Positions 1 through 6,174 of a DNA stretch of 64,000 nt are shown here, piece by piece. The notes under the pieces were generated by a model. It had not been told where the DNA came from and searched no databases. It was given only the letters and a program-made list of their open reading frames with translations. Location: contig NZ_LMEC01000024.1 in the NCBI RefSeq assembly GCF_001425265.1, forward strand, positions 124,001 to 188,000, written 5' to 3'. Every line of letters starts with the position of its first letter. Position 1 is the stretch's first letter. The position numbers and the translations under genes are program-made. Source of the stretch: Massilia sp. Root418. Lineage in GTDB: Bacteria > Pseudomonadota > Gammaproteobacteria > Burkholderiales > Burkholderiaceae_D.

Positions 1-124
1 TGCCATCGCGGATCGGGTAGGCCAGGCGGTCGCCACGGCAAATCATTTCCTGGGCTTTTTTATCGTACTCCAGCGGGCCCTTGCAAACGGGGCAGACCAG
101 GATATCAAGCAGACGAGCATCCAC
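1..124 (-). CDS. Trm112 family protein, C-terminus cut off by window edge
   Basis: The minus strand reads MDARLLDILVCPVCKGPLEY and on through an Asp-Arg-Leu-Ala-Tyr-Pro-Ile-Arg-Asp stretch, which is the Trm112/YcaR small zinc-ribbon type protein (full family length about 60 residues); about 41 residues are inside the window. The CPVC pair is the first half of the zinc site. A GTG at 122-124 is chosen as start because a GGAG lies seven bases upstream; the nearby ATG at 127-129 is out of frame. Its start overlaps the end of lpxK by 20 bases, so the two are probably translationally coupled. In many proteobacteria this gene sits between lpxK and kdsB; kdsB would be expected just outside the window. 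The exact role in bacteria is not settled. Confidence 0.85.
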   Translation of the reverse strand, partial: MDARLLDILVCPVCKGPLEYDKKAQEMICRGDRLAYPIRDG

Positions 125-1211
125 GACATTTCTCCACAATGTATTCGGCCAGCGCGGCATCGATGCGCGCTGTCACCGGAACCACCCACAAGCGCGGATC
201 GTCCCTCAGTTCTTCAATTTGGGCACATTTTACTGCATCCTTCTCCGTCATCAAGACGATGTCGGCGTCCAGGCCATCGAAGGGGCGGTCGAGGAAATCG
301 TGGTGGTCCGGCAAAGGCAGCTCGGCGACATCCAGGCCGGCGCCGCGCAGCATGCCGAAAAAGCGCGCCGGGTTGCCGATGCCGGCCGCCGCCGCGATCC
401 GCAAGCCGCCCCGCGAGCGGGCGGCCAGCTCGGCCAGGGTCACGCGCTCGCTGCGGTCGGCCAGGCGCTCGGCCACGTCGCCGGCCAGGGTCATCTGCAC
501 CGGCACCGAAGCCTGGCCGGTGGCGGCCGCGCGGCCCAGCTCGCGCTGCGCCATGCTGGAGAGCGGCGCCACGCTGCGGGCCAGCTCGGCCGTCAGCGAC
601 GGCGTGTTCACCACGGTGAAATCGCGCCGGCGGGTCGGCCGCTCGCGCAGCGGTCCGGCCGGCAGCAGCCAGCCATTGCCCACGCCGCGCGCGTCGAACA
701 GCACGATTTCCACGTCGCGCTGCAGCTTGTAATGCTGCAGGCCGTCGTCGGCCACCAGGATATCCACCGCCGGCAGGGCCGCCAGCAGCGCCCTGCCCGC
801 CGCCGCGCGGTCGCGCCCCACCATCACCGGGCAGCCGGTGCGCTGGGCGATCAGCAGCGGCTCGTCGCCCACCTGCTGCGGGGTGGACGCGGCCGTGACC
901 AGGCGCGGCGCGCTATCCTTGCTGCCGAAACCGCGCGAAATCACGCCCGGCGTGAAGCCGGCCTCCTGCAAGGCCTGCACCAGCCAGATGGTCAGCGGGG
1001 TCTTGCCCGTGCCGCCGATGAAGATATTCCCCACCACCACCACCGGCACCGGCAGGCGCTCCGACTTCAGCACGCCCGCCCGGAACAGTCCGGCCCGCAG
1101 TCCGGACAGTCCGCCAAACAGCAGCGACAGCGGCCACAGCGCGCAAGCAAGCGGCCCCCTGCGCAGCCAATTGCGCGTCAACGTCGATTCAAGCGAGGAA
1201 GTTTTAGGCAT
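105..1211 (-). CDS. lpxK: Tetraacyldisaccharide 4'-kinase LpxK
   Basis: LpxK phosphorylates the 4' position of the lipid A precursor disaccharide at the inner face of the cytoplasmic membrane, a late step of lipid A synthesis. The 368-residue product has the expected length. The N-terminal hydrophobic stretch (about residues 22-45) is the membrane anchor, followed by the P-loop GNIFIGGTGKTP at about residues 62-73, the signature of this family, and a DGLQHYKL segment (about residue 155) matching its catalytic region. It lies in the order exbB-exbD-lpxK-Trm112 on the minus strand, common in betaproteobacteria. A long hairpin repeat separates it from exbD, so it may have its own promoter. Confidence 0.96.
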   Translation of the reverse strand: MPKTSSLESTLTRNWLRRGPLACALWPLSLLFGGLSGLRAGLFRAGVLKSERLPVPVVVVGNIFIGGTGKTPLTIWLVQALQEAGFTPGVISRGFGSKDSAPRLVTAASTPQQVGDEPLLIAQRTGCPVMVGRDRAAAGRALLAALPAVDILVADDGLQHYKLQRDVEIVLFDARGVGNGWLLPAGPLRERPTRRRDFTVVNTPSLTAELARSVAPLSSMAQRELGRAAATGQASVPVQMTLAGDVAERLADRSERVTLAELAARSRGGLRIAAAAGIGNPARFFGMLRGAGLDVAELPLPDHHDFLDRPFDGLDADIVLMTEKDAVKCAQIEELRDDPRLWVVPVTARIDAALAEYIVEKCRGCSSA

Positions 1212-1243
1212 ACGAACAAAGTGGGCAGCTTCAGCCCCAACAG

Positions 1244-1306
1244 CCTGAGCCGCATTTCCCCCTACTTCGGGGTCTGACCCCGAAGTAAGGGGAAATGCGG
1301 CTCAGG
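1244..1306. repeat. Long perfect-stem hairpin between exbD and lpxK
   Basis: Two 29-base arms (1244-1272 and 1278-1306) are inverted copies with a single mismatch, separated by TCTGA. The arms begin CCTGAGCCGCATTTCCCC and end CTTCGGGG. The core GGGGTCTGACCCC resembles the small GGGGTCAGG/CCTGACCCC repeats elsewhere in the window (25.8 and 44.1 kb). It lacks a T-tract, so it is either a mobile palindromic repeat or a transcription or RNA-stability element between the two genes. Confidence 0.85.
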
Positions 1307-1333
1307 TCGCTTGACAGGCTGGTTCCGGGATTC

Positions 1334-1774
1334 TTATTTGGCGGCGCCGGTCTGGGCGGCGAAGGTGAGCTTGTCGTAGCCGGCCAGGCGCGCGGCTTCC
1401 ATCACGTTGATGACCATCTGGTGCATGGCGAACTGGTCGGCGTTGATGATCACCACCGGCGATTTGCTGTCCGCGCCACCCGCCTTGGCCGCGCTCTTCA
1501 GCGACTCGGCCAGCCCGGCCACGTTCTGGAACGATACCGGCACATTGTTCACCGTGTAGTTGCCCTTGGCGTCCACCGTCACGTTGATCTCGTTGGGCCG
1601 CTCGTGCGCTTTCTCGGCTTCGGCGGTCGGCAGCGTGATCTGCAGTTCGGTGAACTTGCTGTAGGTGGTGGTCACCATCAGGAAGATCAGGATCACCAGC
1701 AGCACGTCGATAAACGGGATCAGGTTGATCTCCGGGTCTTCGCGGTGCTGGCCGCGGCGGAAGTTCATGCCCAT
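1334..1774 (-). CDS. exbD: Biopolymer transport protein ExbD
   Basis: ExbD, with ExbB, forms the proton-driven inner membrane motor that energises TonB and so outer membrane receptors. The 146-residue product has a short cytoplasmic N-terminus, the motif INLIPFIDVLLVILIFLMV (about residues 17-35) with the conserved membrane aspartate, and a periplasmic domain. Length is typical. The start is three bases downstream of the exbB stop, so the two are co-translated. No tonB gene is in the window. Two TonB receptors in this window (6.2-8.6 kb and 37.7-39.7 kb) are plausible clients. Confidence 0.95.
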   Translation of the reverse strand: MGMNFRRGQHREDPEINLIPFIDVLLVILIFLMVTTTYSKFTELQITLPTAEAEKAHERPNEINVTVDAKGNYTVNNVPVSFQNVAGLAESLKSAAKAGGADSKSPVVIINADQFAMHQMVINVMEAARLAGYDKLTFAAQTGAAK

Positions 1775-1776
1775 GG

Positions 1777-2385
1777 TCAGGTCTTCCGCGAGCAGTGCAC
1801 CACGTCGACGAATTTGATGGCCTGCTGTTCCATCTCGATGATGAAGCTGTCCACCAGCGCGCGGAAGTGGCGGTAGAACACCAGCGTCGGCATGGCGATG
1901 GCCAGGCCGAATCCGGTGTTGTACAGCGCGACCGAAATGCCGTGCGCCAGCTGGGCGGGATTGGTGCCGGTGGCGTTCTGCGCGCCGAAGATCTCGATCA
2001 TGCCGACCACCGTGCCGAACAGGCCCATCAGCGGCGCCAACGTAGCGATGGTGCCCAGGGTGGTGAGGAAGCGGTCCAGCATGTGGGCCACGCCGCTGCC
2101 GGCTTCTTCAATGGTTTCCTTCATCACGTCGCGCGGCGAGTCGATGTTGCGCAGCGCGGCCGACAGCACCACGCCCAGCGGCGAGCTCTGTTCCAGTTTC
2201 TGGATCACGTCCGGCGTGATGTTGCCGCTGCGGTAGACGCCCACCACCTCGTCCAGCAACTGGCGCGGAATGATCTTGGCGCGGCGCAGGAACAGCAAAC
2301 GTTCGATGATGAGGGCGGTGGCAACGATGGAGGCGATCAGCAGAGGCCAGATGGGCCAGCCTGCGGCTTGGATGATGGCGAGCAA
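1777..2385 (-). CDS. exbB: MotA/TolQ/ExbB proton channel family protein
   Basis: Partner of ExbD in the TonB motor. The product begins LAIIQAAGWPIWPLLIAS and carries the family's C-terminal pair of membrane helices, with the GLFGTVVGMIEIF segment typical of ExbB/TolQ. I set the start at a TTG (2383-2385) because an AGGAG lies six bases upstream and homology begins there; this gives 202 residues. The reading frame stays open a further 390 bases upstream, but that part is built from the repeat array and is not protein-like. Homology to ExbB rather than TolQ is supported by the adjacent exbD; no tolR, tolA or tolB follows. Confidence 0.93.
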   Translation of the reverse strand: MLAIIQAAGWPIWPLLIASIVATALIIERLLFLRRAKIIPRQLLDEVVGVYRSGNITPDVIQKLEQSSPLGVVLSAALRNIDSPRDVMKETIEEAGSGVAHMLDRFLTTLGTIATLAPLMGLFGTVVGMIEIFGAQNATGTNPAQLAHGISVALYNTGFGLAIAMPTLVFYRHFRALVDSFIIEMEQQAIKFVDVVHCSRKT

Positions 2386-2494
2386 AACGAACTCCTGTGT
2401 TTGGGAACTGCGCAGGCAGGAATGCCTAGACGCGCAATGTATCTTGTTGAGGCCTGATCGGCAAGTAGTTCGCCACAAGCGGGCCGGTCCACTC

Positions 2495-3481
2495 TTCTGC
2501 ACACTTTCTGTGGACAAGATTGTTAGCAAGGCAGCTTGCAAACCCTCAAGCCATTGATTGTTAAGGACTAATTTTCCATGCGTAAAAAAAGCGCAGCCCG
2601 CCTTCGGCACGCTGCGGCACAACCGTCCACACTTCTCCCCATATTCTGTTGATAAGATTGTTAGCAAGGACATTGATGGATAGCAAAGTCCTTGATTCCA
2701 AAGCACTTTCTTGCCATGCGTAAAAATTCCGCATACAACCCAAACACCAGTGTTTTGTATGGTGAATGACATCAAAAACCGGGTTTCCTGAAGTGTTTGG
2801 GGACAACTGCTTCATTCTGCACAAAAACTGTGGACAAAATTGTTAGCAAGGCTGCACATTGCATGCTAAGACCATGATTTCAAAGCGAAAACGCTCTCCG
2901 ATTAAAAAACGGGCAGCAAGATGCAGGCCAGATACCGCAGGTCACTTTCCGCAGAGCAGGTGTACAACTGTGCACTTCTGCACACAATATGTGGATAAGA
3001 TTGTGCGCAAGGCTGCCGGGCAAGCTCTATGTCATTGATTTGTAATACTTATGTTTCACTGCTTAAATTTTAAACAGTGGCGTCACAGGGCAACTTTGCG
3101 CCGCGCCGCAGATTTGTGAAATTGGTATGCGGTTGGAGTTCTGCACATCTTCTGTGGATAAAATTGTGAGCAAGCCGCTGCGGCGGGGATCAAGTGCTTG
3201 ATTTATAAAGTAATTATTTCTATGCGTAAATTTTTAGCACGCATGTTCTTGTCCACAAAAAAGCCGGCTGGCCACCAAAAAGTTCCGCACAATTTTTGTG
3301 GATAACTTTGTGCGTAACCGGGGCCCGTATCGGCAAAGTGCTTGATCCATAAGGATTTTTATGAAATGCACGTTAATGAAGCATGCTTGTTTACCTTTTA
3401 AAATCAAGTATTTAGAAAAAATACTTGCCTTGAATTCTGATGTGTGACATAAGCATGACCTCCGCACGATTTTGTGGACAG
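2495..3481 (+). repeat. Array of seven DnaA-box-like motif repeats upstream of xseA
   Basis: This 1.1 kb gene-free stretch (2386-3499) holds seven copies of a motif TTCTGCACA-N5-TGTGGATAA followed by GATTGTTAGCAAGG. TGTGGATAA (or variants) sits at 2509, 2647, 2829, 2990, 3153, 3297 and 3473, all in the same orientation and 138-182 bases apart. Copies at 2990, 3153 and 3297 are exact complements of the consensus DnaA box TTATCCACA; the left half TTCTGCACA is itself a DnaA-box-like sequence facing the other way. Spacing between the halves is five bases in the first six copies. Between the cores lie AT-rich stretches, most containing TTGATT and an ATGCGTAAA-like sequence about 60-70 bases downstream. 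Binding by DnaA is inference. Confidence 0.85.
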
Positions 3482-3499
3482 TTTCCCTTTTCCTGAACG

Positions 3500-4861
3500 A
3501 TGAACACCAGCCTTCCACCCGACAGCAGCACTCCGCAAGCCGCCGTGATTTCGGTCAGCGCGCTCAACCAGGCGGTGAGCCGCCTGCTGGAGCGCAGTTT
3601 TCCACTGACGTGGATATCCGGCGAGATTTCCAATTTCACGCGCGCCAGTTCAGGCCATTGGTATTTCACCCTGAAGGACGATGCGGCCCAGGTGCGGGCG
3701 GTGATGTTCCGGGGCCGCGCGCAGTATGCGGGCTTCGTGCCGCGCGAGGGCGACAAGGTGGAAGTGCGGGCCCTGGTCACGCTGTACGGGCCGCGCGGCG
3801 ACTATCAGATCAACGTGGAGGCGATCCGCCGGGCGGGCGTGGGCGCGCTGTTCGAGGCCTTCCTGCGCATGAAGGAGCGCCTGGGCGCGGCCGGCCTGTT
3901 CGACCAGGACCGCAAGCGCGCCGTGCCCATGTTTGCGCGCACCATCGGCGTGGTGACCAGTCCCACGGGCGCCGCCCTGCGCGACGTGCTGACGGCCCTG
4001 AAACGGCGCGCGCCGCACGTGCGCGTGGTGCTCTACCCCACCCTGGTGCAAGGCCAGCAGGCGCCGGAGCAGATCGCAGCCGCCATCAATACCGCGTCGG
4101 CACGGGCCGAGTGCGAGGTGCTGATCGTGTGCCGGGGCGGCGGCAGCATCGAGGATTTGTGGGCGTTCAACGACGAAGCGGTGGCGTATGCGGTGGCCAA
4201 CTGCAACGTGCCGGTGATTTCCGGCGTGGGCCACGAGACCGATTTCACCATCGCCGATTTTGCGGCCGACTTGCGCGCGGCCACGCCCACCGCCGCCGCC
4301 GAACTGGCCGCCACGCCGCGCGCGGACTGGCTGGCTTCCCTGCGTGCCGACGCCACCGATTTACGGCGCGCCATGCAGCGCGCGCTGGGCGACGCGGCAC
4401 AGACCCTGGACGGCTACACTCGCCGCCTGCTCAGCCCTTCGGCCCAGATCGCGCAGCAGCGCGCCAAGCTGCAGGCGCATGCCACGGCGCTCACGCACGC
4501 CAACCGTGCGCCGCTGGCTTATGCGCGCGTGGGGTTCGACAAGTTGCAGTCGCGCTGGTCGGCGCTGCGGCCGGACGTGCGCGCGCTGAGGGCGCAGGTG
4601 GAAGGCTTGCAGCACCGCGCGGCAATCAGCATCGGCAACCAGCAGACGCAGAAGCGCGACGCGCTCAATGCGCTGGCGGCGCAGCTGGAAATGCTGAATC
4701 CGCAACGCACGCTGGAACGGGGCTATGCCATCGTGACGGGGCAGGACGGCGCCATCCTGCGCGCGCCGTCGCAGCTGCGCGCGCGCGACAGCGTGACGGT
4801 GCGGCTGGCCGAGGGCAGCGCGGAGATCGGGATTGCGGATGTGAAGCAGGCCGCTGGCTGA
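3500..4861 (+). CDS. xseA: Exodeoxyribonuclease VII large subunit
   Basis: XseA is the catalytic subunit of ExoVII, which degrades single-stranded DNA in both directions and works with several small XseB subunits. The 453-residue product shows the N-terminal OB-fold (about residues 18-115), the central nuclease region with GVVTSPTGAALRDV and RGGGSIEDLWAFNDE (about residues 150-245) and GVGHETDFTIADFAADLRA, then a long coiled-coil and a C-terminal segment LERGYAIVT. All are family hallmarks. The start ATG lies 18 bases after the last repeat of the upstream array. The gene stops just before a pair of REP-like repeats. xseB is not nearby, which is usual. Confidence 0.97.
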   Translation: MNTSLPPDSSTPQAAVISVSALNQAVSRLLERSFPLTWISGEISNFTRASSGHWYFTLKDDAAQVRAVMFRGRAQYAGFVPREGDKVEVRALVTLYGPRGDYQINVEAIRRAGVGALFEAFLRMKERLGAAGLFDQDRKRAVPMFARTIGVVTSPTGAALRDVLTALKRRAPHVRVVLYPTLVQGQQAPEQIAAAINTASARAECEVLIVCRGGGSIEDLWAFNDEAVAYAVANCNVPVISGVGHETDFTIADFAADLRAATPTAAAELAATPRADWLASLRADATDLRRAMQRALGDAAQTLDGYTRRLLSPSAQIAQQRAKLQAHATALTHANRAPLAYARVGFDKLQSRWSALRPDVRALRAQVEGLQHRAAISIGNQQTQKRDALNALAAQLEMLNPQRTLERGYAIVTGQDGAILRAPSQLRARDSVTVRLAEGSAEIGIADVKQAAG

Positions 4862-4864
4862 GCC

Positions 4865-5043
4865 GGCGGGTTACGCGGCTGCGCCGCTAACCCGCCCTAC
4901 GCACCGCCGCACAACCGCCGCACGACCGCCGTTCAACCGCCGCACACCGGCCGCACACCCGCCGAACGACGGACGCACGACCGACGCGCGCTGCGCGCCG
5001 CATGAACGTAGGGCGGGTTAGTGCCACAGGCACGTAACCCGCC
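4865..5043. repeat. Pair of REP-like palindromic repeats
   Basis: Two palindromic units, 4865-4901 (GGCGGGTTACG...CTAACCCGCC then CTACG) and 5007-5043 (the same unit reversed, beginning CGTAGGGCGGGTTAG), flank about 105 bases rich in degenerate CCGCACAACCG repeats. The head-to-head arrangement is that of a BIME, the paired form of REP elements. It lies between the convergent ends of xseA and glk, where it could act as a bidirectional terminator or RNA-stabilising element. The same unit occurs at 36.5, 50.5 and 61.6 kb. Confidence 0.85.
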
Positions 5044-5046
5044 GCG

Positions 5047-6096
5047 CTACGCCAGCTCGGCCAATATAACCGACATGCCGATCAGCGCCGGATAATCGGC
5101 CGTGATCACATAGGTCGGAATCTGCGCGTTGTAACTGCTCAGGCGTCCTTTCTGCTCAAAGCGAGCGCGGAAGCCCGAACGCCCGAAGAAGCCGCCCAGG
5201 CGCGGCACGATGCCGCCGCCGATGTAGATGCCGCCGCGCGCGCCCAGCGTGATGGCGACATTGCCGGCGATGGTGCCGAGCATCTCGCAGAAGGTCTCCA
5301 GCGTTTCCACGCACACCAGGCATTCGCCGCGCAGGCCGCGCTCGATGATGGCGGGCGTGTCGATGGCCTGGGGCGCGGCCCCGGACCGCTCGGCCAGCAC
5401 TTCATAAATCAGCCGGATTCCCGGCCCGGACACCACGCGCTCGGCCGACACATGGCCAAAGCGCTCGCTGGCCTTGCGCAGGATGTGGATCTCGCGCTCG
5501 CTGACTGCGGCGAAGGTGCTGTGCCCTCCTTCGCTGTCCAGCGCGATCCATTCCCTGCCCGCCGGGACCAGGCCGGATACGCCCAGCCCCGTGCCCGCGC
5601 CGACCAGGCCGATCACGCCGCGTGCGCGCGCCTCGCCGCCGCCCACCTGCACGCGGTGCTGCGCCGACAGGAAGGGCACGGCGCGCGCCAGCGCGGCGAA
5701 GTCGTTCACCACGTGCAGCGAGGTCAGGCTGAATTGGGAGCAGATTGCTTCGATGGAGAAGGACCAGTGGTGGTTGGTCATGCGCACCGCGTCGCCGTCG
5801 ATGGGGTTGGCGATGGCGATGCCGGCCTGGCGCGCCTGGTAGCCGCCGGCCGCCACCGTGGCGGGCTGGGACAGGTACTGCACGATGGCCGCGCCCAGTG
5901 TCGGATAGGCGGCGCATTGTGCCACCCAGATGGCGTCTATGCGCCCGGCCGCCGTCTGCAGGCCAAAACGCGCGCTGGTGCCGCCGATGTCGGCCAGCAG
6001 CCAGGGCCGCTCGTAGCGCGCGCCGCCGCCGCCGTCTTCTTCCTTGCCTTCGTCGAAGAAGGCCAGGGAATGCTGGGGGATGTTCTCGATTTTCAT
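5047..6096 (-). CDS. glk: Glucokinase
   Basis: Phosphorylates glucose to glucose-6-phosphate with ATP in the cytoplasm. The product has the bacterial glucokinase signature LADIGGTSARFGL near the N-terminus, VVNDFAALARAVP (the catalytic Asp region), GAGTGLGVSGLVP, LDSEGGHSTFA and a GGIYIGGGIVPRL segment. Start at 6096 is preferred (AGAGGTGGC upstream) over an ATG seven codons earlier, giving 349 residues, near family length; the first 30 residues before LADIGG are an extra, non-conserved extension containing GGGG. It is the last gene of a minus-strand run GH1 glucosidase - TonB receptor - glk, so it would phosphorylate glucose released from beta-glucosides. Confidence 0.93.
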   Translation of the reverse strand: MKIENIPQHSLAFFDEGKEEDGGGGARYERPWLLADIGGTSARFGLQTAAGRIDAIWVAQCAAYPTLGAAIVQYLSQPATVAAGGYQARQAGIAIANPIDGDAVRMTNHHWSFSIEAICSQFSLTSLHVVNDFAALARAVPFLSAQHRVQVGGGEARARGVIGLVGAGTGLGVSGLVPAGREWIALDSEGGHSTFAAVSEREIHILRKASERFGHVSAERVVSGPGIRLIYEVLAERSGAAPQAIDTPAIIERGLRGECLVCVETLETFCEMLGTIAGNVAITLGARGGIYIGGGIVPRLGGFFGRSGFRARFEQKGRLSSYNAQIPTYVITADYPALIGMSVILAELA

Positions 6097-6174
6097 GGTT
6101 GCCACCTCTAACACCACGGCACAACCTGGGGCCGGACTCCCTGGGGAACCCGGCCCCGGCCCTGCGGGGTTGGT

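Noticed and set aside
2386..2775. In-frame upstream extension of exbB to 332 residues
   Set aside because: The extra part is translated from the repeat array, has no homology-like composition, and a TTG with a good ribosome site begins the conserved protein at 2385.
2386..3499. The array as a CRISPR or as oriC itself
   Set aside because: Repeats are imperfect and 138-182 bases apart, unlike CRISPR units, and no cas gene is near. oriC was not claimed because no dnaA/dnaN is adjacent and GC skew cannot be computed here.
6118..6174. GC-rich dyads between the receptor gene and glk as a terminator
   Set aside because: No T-run, and the two genes look co-transcribed; kept only as a remark in the receptor entry.
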